Shown here in pieces: positions 53,553 through 61,244 of a DNA stretch of 64,000 nucleotides. The number at the start of each line of letters is the position of its first letter. Position 1 is the stretch's first letter. Where the stretch lies: assembly GCF_014198245.1 (NCBI RefSeq), contig NZ_JACIHE010000005.1:1-64000 (forward strand). The letters run 5' to 3'. The notes beneath the pieces were generated by a model. That model ran no database searches, was not told the DNA's origin, and worked only from the letters and a program-made list of their open reading frames with translations. A program made the translations under genes and the position numbers. Origin of the DNA: Bradyrhizobium sp. cir1 (GTDB lineage: Bacteria; Pseudomonadota; Alphaproteobacteria; Rhizobiales; Xanthobacteraceae).

Positions 53553-54680
53553 ATGAACTTCGATTTCTCCGACGACCAGAAACAGCTCCGCGATCAGGCG
53601 CGCAAATTCCTCGCTGAGAAGTGTTCGCCCAAGGCGGTGCGCGTCGTGCTCGACGGCAAGGCGCCTTACGACAAGGAGCTGTGGAAAGGTCTTGCCGAGA
53701 TGGGCTTTCTCGGCGTCGCGATCCCGGAAGACTTCGGCGGCGCCGGTGCCGGCCATCTCGAGCTCTGTGTGATCGCAGAGGAGATGGGCCGGGCCAATGC
53801 GCCGGTGCCGTTTTCCTCGACCGTCTATCTTGCCGCCGAAGCGCTGCTGATCGCAGGCAGCGACGCGCAGAAGAAGAAATGGCTGCCGACGATCGCCGCG
53901 GGCGAAGCGATCGGCACGCTGGCGCTGTTCGAGGGCAAGGGCAATCCGTCGCCCAAGAATGTCAAGCTCACCGCTGCGAACGGCGTGCTCAACGGCGTCA
54001 AGAAGCCGGTCGCCGATGGCGCGATCGCCGACTTCGCGGTGGTTGCCGCGCGCACCGGGTCGAGCGGGCGCGAGAACGACATCTCGCTGTTCCTCGTCGA
54101 TCTCAAGGCCGGCGGCGTCGAGATCAAAAGCCTCACCAATCTCGATCCGACCCGCGGGCAGGCCGAGCTCACCTTCAAAGACTGCAAGGCCGAGCCGCTC
54201 GGCGCTGCCGGCGATGGCTGGAGCATTTTGACTCAGGTGCTCGACCGCGCCGCGGTGCTGTGCGCCTTCGAGCAGGTCGGCGGCTCCGACCGCGCGCTGG
54301 AGATGGGCCGCGACTACGCGCTCGACCGCATCGCCTTTGGCCGCCAGATCGGCTCGTTCCAGGCAGTCAAGCACATGCTCGCCGACATGTATGTCTCGGC
54401 GACGCTGGCGCGCTCCAACAGCTATTACGGTGCCTGGGCGCTCTCGACCAATGCGGCCGAGTTGCCGGAAGCCGCCGCGGCTGCGCGCATCAGCGCGACG
54501 CAGGCGTTCCAGCACTGCGCCAAGAACAACATCCAGGTTCACGGCGGCATGGGTTTTACCTGGGAGTTCGACTGTCACATGTACTACCGCCGCGCCAACG
54601 CGATGGCGCTTGGCCTCGGCAGCCTGTCCTATTGGGAGGACCAGTTGATCGATCGCATGCGGAAGAAGAACGCGGCGTAG
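53553..54680 (+). CDS. Acyl-CoA dehydrogenase (about 375 residues)
   Basis: The product has the three-part acyl-CoA dehydrogenase fold: N-terminal helices MNFDFSDDQKQLRDQARKFL, a middle sheet domain, and a C-terminal helical part with FGRQIGSFQAVKHMLADMYV and IQVHGGMGFTWEFDCHMYYR. GAGGTAGCCCGCC precedes the ATG. It is the shorter of three dehydrogenases here; such short and long pairs often form heteromers in steroid or aryl-side-chain oxidation. No active-site base is evident by eye, so its role may be structural. Confidence 0.9.
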   Translation: MNFDFSDDQKQLRDQARKFLAEKCSPKAVRVVLDGKAPYDKELWKGLAEMGFLGVAIPEDFGGAGAGHLELCVIAEEMGRANAPVPFSSTVYLAAEALLIAGSDAQKKKWLPTIAAGEAIGTLALFEGKGNPSPKNVKLTAANGVLNGVKKPVADGAIADFAVVAARTGSSGRENDISLFLVDLKAGGVEIKSLTNLDPTRGQAELTFKDCKAEPLGAAGDGWSILTQVLDRAAVLCAFEQVGGSDRALEMGRDYALDRIAFGRQIGSFQAVKHMLADMYVSATLARSNSYYGAWALSTNAAELPEAAAAARISATQAFQHCAKNNIQVHGGMGFTWEFDCHMYYRRANAMALGLGSLSYWEDQLIDRMRKKNAA

Positions 54681-54686
54681 TGAAGT

Positions 54687-54804
54687 CGTCATTCCGGGGC
54701 GCGCAAAGCGCTAACCCGGAATCTCGAAATGGCTAGGTAACCTCTGGATTCTCAGGTGCGCAATTGCGCACCATAGTTCGCGCGGTGCGCGCCCCGGAAT
54801 GACG
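54687..54804. repeat. R1-type intergenic palindrome
   Basis: CGTCATTCCGGGGCGCGCAA pairs with GCGCGCCCCGGAATGACG; an inner AGGTGCGCAATTGCGCACC stem is present. It is between two dehydrogenase genes. Confidence 0.78.
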
Positions 54805-54821
54805 GAAGAGAAGGCAAGGCC

Positions 54822-56066
54822 ATGAACTTCGACGATACCCCGCAGGAAGCCGAATTCCGCGCCACCGCGCGTGCCTGGATATCGGCGAATGCGCCCAGGC
54901 AATACGAAGACGAGCTGCGCAAATCCTCGCTCGGCCGCACCGCGCTCAAGAACGCCAATATCCTGGAGGTCGCAAAGACCTGGCAGAAGAAGAAGGCCGA
55001 TGCGGGCTGGGCCTGCCTGCACTGGCCGAAGGAGTATGGCGGCCGCGGTTCATCGCCGATCGAGCGCGTGATCTGGCAGCAGGAAGAAGGGCCGTTCGGC
55101 CAGCTGTCCCGCATGTTCATCATCGGCCACGGCATGTGCGGACCGACCATGATGGCGTTCGCGCGCGAGGAGCATAAGCGCACCTATCTGCCGCCGCTCG
55201 CGTCCGGCGAGAAGGTCTGGTGCCAGCTGTTCTCCGAGCCGGCCGGCGGCTCCGATGTCGCGGGCCTGCGCACGCGCGCCGAGAAGGACGGCGACGACTG
55301 GATAGTCAACGGCCAGAAGATCTGGACCTCGGGCGCGCATTATTCCGACTACGGCATCTTGCTCACCCGCACAGATCCGACCGTGCCCAAGCACAAGGGC
55401 CTCACCATGTTCTTCCTGGACATGAAGAGCCCCGGCGTCGAGGTGCGGCCGATCAAGCAGGCCAGCGGCGCCTCCGACTTCAACGAGGTCTATTTCACCA
55501 ACGTCCGCATTCCCGATTATCAGCGCCTCGGAGAGGTCGGCGACGGCTGGAACGTCTCGCTGACCACGCTGATGAACGAGCGCAGCGCGATCGGCGCGGC
55601 CGTCTCGACCGGTTTCCCGGAGTTGTTCGAGTACTGCTCCAGCCTGATGCTCGATGACGGCCCGGCGATCGAGGATCGTGCGGTGCGCTCGAAGCTGGCG
55701 AACTGGGCGGTGAAGGCGAGCGGGCTGAAATACACCAGCATGCGCGCGATCTCGGCGCTGTCGAAGGGCGAGCGACCGGGGCCGGAAAATTCCATCGGCA
55801 AGCTGGTGGCGGGCTCGATGATCCAGGATGTCGCGACCTACGCGCTCGATCTGCAAGGTGCGGCTGGCGTCGTCAGCGGCCCGGAAGACGCTGAGGTCGC
55901 CGGCCGTTTCCAGGCGATGCTGCTGCGTGCGCCGGGCACGCGCGTCGAAGGCGGCACCGACGAGATCATGCGCAACATCATCGCCGAGCGGGTGCTGGGC
56001 CTGCCCGGCGATATCAGGGTCGACAAGGACGTGCCGTTCAACAAGATCCCGACGAAGGGAAGATGA
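54822..56066 (+). CDS. Acyl-CoA dehydrogenase, 414-residue type, copy 1
   Basis: The 414-residue flavoprotein has the conserved segments WCQLFSEPAGGSDVAGLRTR near residue 135 and VNGQKIWTSGAHYSDYGILL near residue 160, and ends with GGTDEIMRNIIAERVLGLPG. Position and length match the larger partner of heteromeric dehydrogenases. The next gene (56232) is a close paralog. An R4 palindrome between them suggests some separation of expression. Confidence 0.92.
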   Translation: MNFDDTPQEAEFRATARAWISANAPRQYEDELRKSSLGRTALKNANILEVAKTWQKKKADAGWACLHWPKEYGGRGSSPIERVIWQQEEGPFGQLSRMFIIGHGMCGPTMMAFAREEHKRTYLPPLASGEKVWCQLFSEPAGGSDVAGLRTRAEKDGDDWIVNGQKIWTSGAHYSDYGILLTRTDPTVPKHKGLTMFFLDMKSPGVEVRPIKQASGASDFNEVYFTNVRIPDYQRLGEVGDGWNVSLTTLMNERSAIGAAVSTGFPELFEYCSSLMLDDGPAIEDRAVRSKLANWAVKASGLKYTSMRAISALSKGERPGPENSIGKLVAGSMIQDVATYALDLQGAAGVVSGPEDAEVAGRFQAMLLRAPGTRVEGGTDEIMRNIIAERVLGLPGDIRVDKDVPFNKIPTKGR

Positions 56067-56077
56067 GTCCGGAATTT

Positions 56078-56214
56078 GTAGGGTCGGTTAGCTCGCGGCT
56101 GTGCGAAGCACAGTCCGCTAGCGTAACCCACCTCTTTCGTCTCCGCGTCAGCAGAAGTGGTGGGTTACGCCGAGCAGATACGCTTCGCGCATCTGCAGGG
56201 CTAACCCACCCTAC
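56078..56214. repeat. R4-type intergenic palindrome
   Basis: GTAGGGTCGGTTAGCTCGCG is mirrored by GGGCTAACCCACCCTAC; GCGTAACCCACC is mirrored by GGTGGGTTACGC. An inner GCAGATACGC-type stem lies at about 56175-56195. Confidence 0.8.
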
Positions 56215-56231
56215 GAAGATAGAGGTCCGCC

Positions 56232-57476
56232 ATGAATTTCGACGACACCCCGCAGGAAGCCGCATTCCGCGACACAGCGCGCAAATGGATCGAGGCCAAT
56301 GCGCCGAAGGAGCTGCATGCCGAGCTGTCAAAGTCCTCGCTTGGCCGCATTCGGCTTGCCAAGCACGACATCGTCGATGTCGGCAAGGCCTGGCAGAAGA
56401 AGAAGTTCGAGGGCAACTGGGCCTGCCTGCACTGGCCGAGGGAATATGGCGGCCGCGGCGCGAGCCCGATCGAGCGCGTGATCTGGCAGCAGGAGGAGGG
56501 CGTTTACGGCAAGCTGACGCAGCCGTTCCAGATCGGCGAGGGCATGTGCGGGCCGACCGTGATGGCCTTCGGCAGCGAAGACGCCAAGCGCCGCTATTTG
56601 CCGAAGCTCGCCTCGGGCGAGGAGATCTGGTGCCAGCTGTTCTCCGAGCCGTCTGCGGGCTCGGATGTCGCGGGCCTGCGCACCCGCGCGGAGAAGAAGG
56701 GCGACAATTGGATCGTCAACGGTCAGAAGATCTGGACCTCGGGCGCGCATTATTCCGACTATGGGCTCCTGATCGCGCGCACCGATCCCAACGTGCCCAA
56801 GCACAAGGGGCTCACCATGTTCTTCCTGGACATGAAGAGCCCGGGCGTCGAGGTCCGCCCGATCAAGCAGGCCAACGGCATGCAGGAGTTCAACGAGGTC
56901 TATTTCACCGATGTCGTTATCCCCGACAGCCAGCGTCTCGGCGCCGTCGGCGAAGGCTGGAGCGTCTCGCTGACCACGCTGATGAACGAGCGCATGTCGA
57001 TCGGCGCGCGGCTTGCGACCGGCGTGCCTGAAATGTTCGAGTTCTGCTTCAACCTGATGCTGGAGGACGGGCTCGCGATCGACGATCCCGCCGTGCGCTC
57101 GAAGCTTGCGAGCTGGGCGGCGAAGTCGAGCGGGCTGAAATACACCAGCATGCGCGCGATCTCGGCGCTGTCGAAGGGCGAGCGGCCGGGCCCGGAGAAC
57201 TCCATCGGCAAGCTGGTCTCGGGCATGATGCTGCAGGACATCGCCACCTACGCCATGGACCTGCAGGGCGCGGCCGGTGTTCTCACCGGCACGGACGAAG
57301 AGACGGTGCAGGGCCAGTTCCAGCAGATGCTGCTGTCCTCGCCCTCGATGCGCATCGCCGGAGGTACCGACGAGATTTTGCGCAATATCATCGCCGAGCG
57401 TGTGCTGGGCCTGCCGGGCGACATCCGTGTCGACAAGGACGTGCCGTATAACAAGATCCCGACCAAGGGGCGGTGA
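56232..57476 (+). CDS. Acyl-CoA dehydrogenase, 414-residue type, copy 2
   Basis: The 414-residue paralog of the gene at 54822 shares its N terminus (MNFDDTPQEA), its SEPSAGSDVAGLRTRAEKKG segment and its C-terminal GGTDEILRNIIAERVLGLPG. Most differences are in the first 75 residues and around the substrate-binding helices, so the two may act on different chain lengths or with different partners. The gene probably arose by tandem duplication. Confidence 0.92.
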   Translation: MNFDDTPQEAAFRDTARKWIEANAPKELHAELSKSSLGRIRLAKHDIVDVGKAWQKKKFEGNWACLHWPREYGGRGASPIERVIWQQEEGVYGKLTQPFQIGEGMCGPTVMAFGSEDAKRRYLPKLASGEEIWCQLFSEPSAGSDVAGLRTRAEKKGDNWIVNGQKIWTSGAHYSDYGLLIARTDPNVPKHKGLTMFFLDMKSPGVEVRPIKQANGMQEFNEVYFTDVVIPDSQRLGAVGEGWSVSLTTLMNERMSIGARLATGVPEMFEFCFNLMLEDGLAIDDPAVRSKLASWAAKSSGLKYTSMRAISALSKGERPGPENSIGKLVSGMMLQDIATYAMDLQGAAGVLTGTDEETVQGQFQQMLLSSPSMRIAGGTDEILRNIIAERVLGLPGDIRVDKDVPYNKIPTKGR

Positions 57477-57485
57477 TATGGTCTT

Positions 57486-57618
57486 GTAGGGTGGGTTAGC
57501 CTGGCGGATGCGCGAAGCGCGGCCGCCACGCGTAACCCACCAATTCTGCCGACGCGGAAACAAAAGAGGTTACGCTAGCGGACTGTGCTTCGCACAGCCG
57601 CGAGCTAACCCACCCTAC
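57486..57618. repeat. R4-type intergenic palindrome
   Basis: GTAGGGTGGGTTAGCCTGGC is mirrored by GCGAGCTAACCCACCCTAC; CGCGTAACCCACC is present inside. It shares the GACTGTGCTTCGCACAG hairpin with the copy at 56078 (in the opposite order). Confidence 0.8.
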
Positions 57619-57637
57619 GAAGAATGCGAGCTGATTC

Positions 57638-58336
57638 ATGGACGCACAAGTGAAACAAAATGACCGCATCGGCGTGCTCGAAGAGCTCCTCAACGAGCGC
57701 TACTCGGTTCGCGCCTTCCTGCCCAAGCAGGTCGACCGCGCCACCATCGAGCATGTGCTGACCACCGCGCAGCGCACCGCGTCCTGGTGCAACAGTCAGC
57801 CCTGGCAGGTCATCATCGCCAGCGGCGAGGCCAAGGAGCGTTTTCGCAAGGCGATCTACGCGGAAGCCTCGAAAGGCCTCGGCGACGATTACGATTTCAC
57901 CCCGCCGCGCGAATATGTCGGGGTCTACCTCGAGCGCCGCCGCGAGAGCGGCTTCCAGCTCTACAACACGCTCGGCATCGCCCGCGGCGACAAGGCCGCC
58001 TACGCCAGGCAGGCGCTGGAGAACTACAATTTCTTCGGCGCGCCGCATATCGCGATCATCCACACCAACGAGCCGCTCGGCATCTACGGCGCGATCGATT
58101 GCGGTGCCTATGTCTCGAATTTCATGCTGGCGGCGCAGGCGCTCGGGCTCGGCACGATTCCGCAGGCGGCGCTTGCACGGCATTCCGGCCTGATCCGCCG
58201 CCATTTCAACCTGCCGGACGACCGCCGCGTCGTCTGCGGCATCTCATTCGGCTATGCCGACCACGCCCACAAGGTCAACAGTTACCGTACCTCGCGCGCG
58301 AGCGTGCCTGATACCGTGACGTTCGTGGAGGAGTAA
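57638..58336 (+). CDS. Nitroreductase family FMN-dependent oxidoreductase
   Basis: The 232-residue protein begins with a nitroreductase fold: RYSVRAFLPKQVDRATIEHV, then TASWCNSQPWQVIIASGEA, which contacts FMN, and later MLAAQALGLGTIPQAALARH. These enzymes use NAD(P)H to reduce nitro groups, quinones or other electrophiles and act as dimers. The substrate is unknown. It converges with ecfG, with a shared terminator between them. Confidence 0.9.
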   Translation: MDAQVKQNDRIGVLEELLNERYSVRAFLPKQVDRATIEHVLTTAQRTASWCNSQPWQVIIASGEAKERFRKAIYAEASKGLGDDYDFTPPREYVGVYLERRRESGFQLYNTLGIARGDKAAYARQALENYNFFGAPHIAIIHTNEPLGIYGAIDCGAYVSNFMLAAQALGLGTIPQAALARHSGLIRRHFNLPDDRRVVCGISFGYADHAHKVNSYRTSRASVPDTVTFVEE

Positions 58337-58346
58337 CGACGTGCAC

Positions 58347-58374
58347 GAAGGCGGCCGCGCGAACGGCCGCCTTC
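58347..58374. terminator. Bidirectional terminator between nitroreductase and ecfG
   Basis: GAAGGCGGCC (58347-58356) pairs with GGCCGCCTTC (58365-58374) around GCGCGAAC. Little T-run follows, so strength is uncertain. Confidence 0.6.
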
Positions 58375-58403
58375 ACACGTGTGCTGTGGACCCGATGACC
58401 GCG

Positions 58404-58952
58404 CTATCCGCCGCTGCCGCCGATCACGGCGCGCACGGTCTCGTCGGGCCCGAAGTCTTCGGCGCCGTCGACATAGAGCAGCGCGGCGAGCTTCGAGCGC
58501 GCGCGATTGACGCGGCTCTTGATCGTGCCGACCGCGCAGCCGCAGATCGAGGCCGCGTCCTCATAGGAGAAGCCGGAGGCGCCGACCAGGATCAAGGCCT
58601 CGCGCTGGTCCTGCGGAAGCTTCTCGAGCGCGCCGCGAAACTCCTCGAACTCGAGATGCGCGTTCTGCGAAGGCTGCGTCTTCAGCGTCTTCGCATAATT
58701 GCCCTCGGCATCCTCGACCTCGCGCCGCCGCTTGCGATAGTCGGAGCGAAACAGGTTGCGCAGGATCGTGAACAGCCAGGCCGGCAGGTTGGAGCCGGGC
58801 TGGAAGGAGTCGATGTTGGCGAGCGCGCGCAACAGCGTTTCCTGAACCAGATCGTCGGCGCGGTCTGCGTTGCCGCTGAGCGAGATCGCGAACGCGCGCA
58901 GGCTTGGCACGGCCGCCAGGATGTCGTTACGCAGGGATTCCGTGAGAGGCAT
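58404..58952 (-). CDS. ecfG: General stress sigma factor EcfG
   Basis: The 182-residue ECF sigma factor has region 2 (about 20-85: ADDLVQETLLRALANIDSFQ, then NLPAWLFTILRNLFRSDYRK) and region 4 (about 108-160: LEKLPQDQREALILVGASGF, then GCAVGTIKSRVNRARSKLAA). It directs RNA polymerase to stress genes at GGAAC-N16-17-CGTT-like promoters. NepR holds it inactive until phosphorylated PhyR binds NepR. Its ATG overlaps the nepR stop by one base, giving coupled translation of sigma and anti-sigma factor. Confidence 0.95.
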   Translation of the reverse strand: MPLTESLRNDILAAVPSLRAFAISLSGNADRADDLVQETLLRALANIDSFQPGSNLPAWLFTILRNLFRSDYRKRRREVEDAEGNYAKTLKTQPSQNAHLEFEEFRGALEKLPQDQREALILVGASGFSYEDAASICGCAVGTIKSRVNRARSKLAALLYVDGAEDFGPDETVRAVIGGSGG

Positions 58953-59185
58953 TAATCCCTCCCATTGTTGTTGTCGTTGGAGCCCCCATCAGTTTCCACT
59001 TGGGGTGCGCCTCCCGGCGCATCAAGTTTCTTGATCAGTTCCGCGAACCGGTCCGGAACCCCTTGCCGCACGACGTCGTCGTACATGGCGCGCAGTTGAT
59101 GCCCGATCCGGGATTGAATCTCCGGAGTGAGGCCTCCCTTGCCGGGGGTCGTGCTTTTGCTGGCTTGAGACTTGAGATCTTTCAT
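58952..59185 (-). CDS. nepR: Anti-sigma factor NepR
   Basis: The 77-residue protein has the NepR core LTPEIQSRIGHQLRAMYDDV, followed by VVRQGVPDRFAELIKKLD, with unstructured polar ends. NepR wraps around EcfG and is displaced by PhyR. ATG 59185 gives the family length; the frame stays open to 59284 but the added part has no similarity. The TAA overlaps the ecfG start (TAATG at 58950-58954). Confidence 0.93.
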   Translation of the reverse strand: MKDLKSQASKSTTPGKGGLTPEIQSRIGHQLRAMYDDVVRQGVPDRFAELIKKLDAPGGAPQVETDGGSNDNNNGRD

Positions 59186-59283
59186 GACCTGTTCCACGTT
59201 TCCCCGAGTTAAGTCGCTGTAAAATCGAGAAGTTTTCTCAACCGGGAGCCGTTCCCTGGATAGGCACAATTCCAGGTTCGACA

Positions 59284-59310
59284 AAAAGTTCCCCCTCTCG
59301 CGGAACTTTT
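59284..59310. promoter_or_regulatory. Inverted repeat AAAAGTTCC / GGAACTTTT
   Basis: AAAAGTTCC (59284-59292) and GGAACTTTT (59302-59310) form a perfect inverted repeat with a nine-base loop. The right arm is also the -35-like GGAAC of a sequence GGAAC-N16-CGTA (59302-59326) reading towards phyR. It may be an additional weak promoter or a hairpin in the nepR leader. Confidence 0.45.
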
Positions 59311-59340
59311 CTTGTCCTGAGGCGTAGTCAGTCCAGCAGG

Positions 59341-59367
59341 GGAACCCGGGCCTCCCCTCTTGGTTCC
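59341..59367. promoter_or_regulatory. Symmetric EcfG-type promoter between nepR and phyR
   Basis: GGAACC (59341-59346) and GGTTCC (59362-59367) form a perfect inverted repeat. In both directions it reads GGAAC-N16-GGTT, one base from the EcfG consensus GGAAC-N16/17-CGTT. It could serve phyR (rightward, about 40 bases to ATG 59406) and nepR-ecfG (leftward) with the two promoters fully overlapping. Confidence 0.6.
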
Positions 59368-59405
59368 TATTCTCTGAGGTTGGCCCGAAGATGAATGGAG
59401 TGGGG

Positions 59406-60212
59406 ATGTCCCGTTCACAGCTTGTCGCTGAACACTTGCCGTTGCTGCGCCGGTATGCCCGCGCCCTGACGGGCAGCCAGGCCTCCGGCGACGCCTATGT
59501 CGCAGCCATGTTGGAAGCCATGCTGGGAGATCCGTCGGTGCTCGACGAGAGCCACGGGCCGCGCGCTGGCCTGTTCCGGCTGTTCACCCAGATCTGGAAT
59601 TCGGTTTCGGTCAACGACGATGCCGAGGTGACGACCCTGCCGATGCCGCCCGAGCGGCGGCTGTCGAACATCACGCCGCTGCCGCGGCAGGCATTCCTGC
59701 TGCTGTCGCTGGAGGGATTTTCGGAAGAGGAGGTCGCCTTCATCCTCAGCACCGACGTTGCCGAGACGCGGCGGCTCGCGGACGCCGCAGGGCGCGAGAT
59801 GGCGGCCGAGATCGCCACCGACGTGCTGATCATCGAGGACGAGACTTTCATCGCCATGGACCTCGAGAGCCTGGTGAAGAATCTCGGCCACAATGTCGTC
59901 GGCGTCGCGCGCACCCATGCCGACGCGGTGGCGCTCGCCAAGAACAAGCGGCCCGGCCTGATCCTGGCCGACATCCAGCTCGCCGACGGCTCGTCGGGGC
60001 TTGATGCCGTCAACGAATTGCTGCGCACCTTCGAGGTGCCGGTGGTGTTCATCACCGCCTATCCGGAGCGCTTCCTCACCGGCGAACGCCCGGAGCCGGC
60101 GTTCCTGATCTCAAAGCCGTTCCAGCCGGCGATGGTGTCGGCGGTGGCGAGCCAGGCGCTGTTCTTCCAGCGCAACTCGCGCAACCGCGCGCCGAAGGTG
60201 CCGGCGGCGTAA
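59406..60212 (+). CDS. phyR: Response regulator PhyR (sigma-like domain plus receiver)
   Basis: The 268-residue protein joins an EcfG-like domain (about 1-130: LVAEHLPLLRRYARALTGSQ) to a C-terminal receiver (about 138-255). The receiver has the acidic pair E144-D145, the phosphate acceptor D189 in LILADIQLAD, T217 in VFITAYP and K237 in LISKPF. On stress the receiver is phosphorylated and the sigma-like part captures NepR, freeing EcfG. ATG 59406 is chosen for GGAG six bases upstream; ATG 59391 is less likely. No PhyK-type kinase gene lies in the window. Confidence 0.95.
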   Translation: MSRSQLVAEHLPLLRRYARALTGSQASGDAYVAAMLEAMLGDPSVLDESHGPRAGLFRLFTQIWNSVSVNDDAEVTTLPMPPERRLSNITPLPRQAFLLLSLEGFSEEEVAFILSTDVAETRRLADAAGREMAAEIATDVLIIEDETFIAMDLESLVKNLGHNVVGVARTHADAVALAKNKRPGLILADIQLADGSSGLDAVNELLRTFEVPVVFITAYPERFLTGERPEPAFLISKPFQPAMVSAVASQALFFQRNSRNRAPKVPAA

Positions 60213-60230
60213 GGAACCTCTGTCGGACAA

Positions 60231-60262
60231 GAAAACGGCGCGTCGCAGGGCGCGCCGTTTTC
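60231..60262 (+). terminator. Rho-independent terminator after phyR
   Basis: GAAAACGGCGCG (60231-60242) pairs with CGCGCCGTTTTC (60251-60262), an A/T-flanked GC stem. It can act on both strands, also ending the gene on the minus strand at 60278. Confidence 0.85.
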
Positions 60263-60277
60263 GTTCGCCAACCCTGC

Positions 60278-61063
60278 TCAACAACCCCGGCAGATGCTGT
60301 TGAGCTTCGTTTTCAACTTCGTTTCGTCCACCCATGGCCCGGTCAGGCGCTGCACTCCGTCGAGAGTCATGAAGATGGTAATCCGCTGGAGGTCTTCTTT
60401 GGCGTCGGAAGGCGGCTTCGGAAATGGCTCGCTTCGCTCGACCATCTTGAGAGCCGCCGCATCCAGGGGCGCGGAGCCTGTGCTTTCCACCAACGCGTGC
60501 GAGATCAGTTGGCCTGAGCGGTCGACCACGAATGTGACGCCGGCATTGCCTATCTGACCCATCGCCTCCGGAGGAAACACCCTGTGGCGCCAGACATGTT
60601 CGGTGGCCGCCTTGCGCCAGGCGGCCATGGCGTCGTCCTCTGATAGGACGGGACTGGGCCTGCTCAGTACCAACCCTGAAGGCTGCAACTGGAATTGACC
60701 GGCGTTGAAGACGATCGGCACTGTCAGGGTGAGTGACTCATCCTTGAGGCCCGAAGGCGGCGCCGGAAACGGTTGGGCACGGGCGACGATCTGCAGCGCG
60801 GCAACGTCGAGCGGCCGAGAGCCGGTACTCATGGCCAGAGCCTGCGATATTAACCTGCCGGACCGGTCGATGACGAATGTGACGCGGGCCTCGCCAGTTT
60901 TCCCCAGTGCTTCAGCCGGAAATTGCCTGTAGCTGGCAATGTGTGCCGACAGCCTCGCCTTCCAGGCATTGACGATCTCGCTCTGCGATTCAGTCTGGGC
61001 ATGCGCGGGCAAAGTCGCGAGCAATCCGAGAAGCGCGGCCAGTACACGGAATTTCATCTGCAT
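60278..61063 (-). CDS. Exported protein with two TonB C-terminal domains
   Basis: The 261-residue protein has a Sec signal (MQMKFRVLAALLGLLATLPA, cleaved after AHA) and two tandem repeats of TonB-C: EARVTFVIDRSGRLISQALA with PLDVAALQIVARAQPFPAPP, and NAGVTFVVDRSGQLISHALV with PLDAAALKMVERSEPFPKPP. There is no N-terminal transmembrane anchor and no proline-rich linker as in energy-transducing TonB, so it cannot couple ExbBD to outer-membrane receptors by itself. A periplasmic binding or scaffold role is possible; function unknown. ATG 61057 is an alternative start. Confidence 0.85.
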   Translation of the reverse strand: MQMKFRVLAALLGLLATLPAHAQTESQSEIVNAWKARLSAHIASYRQFPAEALGKTGEARVTFVIDRSGRLISQALAMSTGSRPLDVAALQIVARAQPFPAPPSGLKDESLTLTVPIVFNAGQFQLQPSGLVLSRPSPVLSEDDAMAAWRKAATEHVWRHRVFPPEAMGQIGNAGVTFVVDRSGQLISHALVESTGSAPLDAAALKMVERSEPFPKPPSDAKEDLQRITIFMTLDGVQRLTGPWVDETKLKTKLNSICRGC

Positions 61064-61244
61064 CGACCCGATACTAATCGCGGTCCGGTTGATTGCAAGG
61101 CTCGCTACTCGTATCGCGTTTCTCACGCTGTGGGCAATTCGCAGGGCCGCGAAGCATAGGCGCTTGACGCCAATCTCATTGCCCCGTTGATACGTCGGGC
61201 CAATGACGTGAATCGCAGCCTCAAGCCGCCGGGAGAGCCCTACC

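Noticed and set aside
115..57618. CRISPR array
   Set aside because: Repeats are palindromic, scattered between genes and of several kinds; there are no regularly spaced direct repeats with unique spacers and no cas genes.
60278..61063. Classical energy-transducing TonB
   Set aside because: The protein has a cleavable signal, two C-terminal domains and no anchor or proline-rich linker, and no exbB or exbD gene is nearby.
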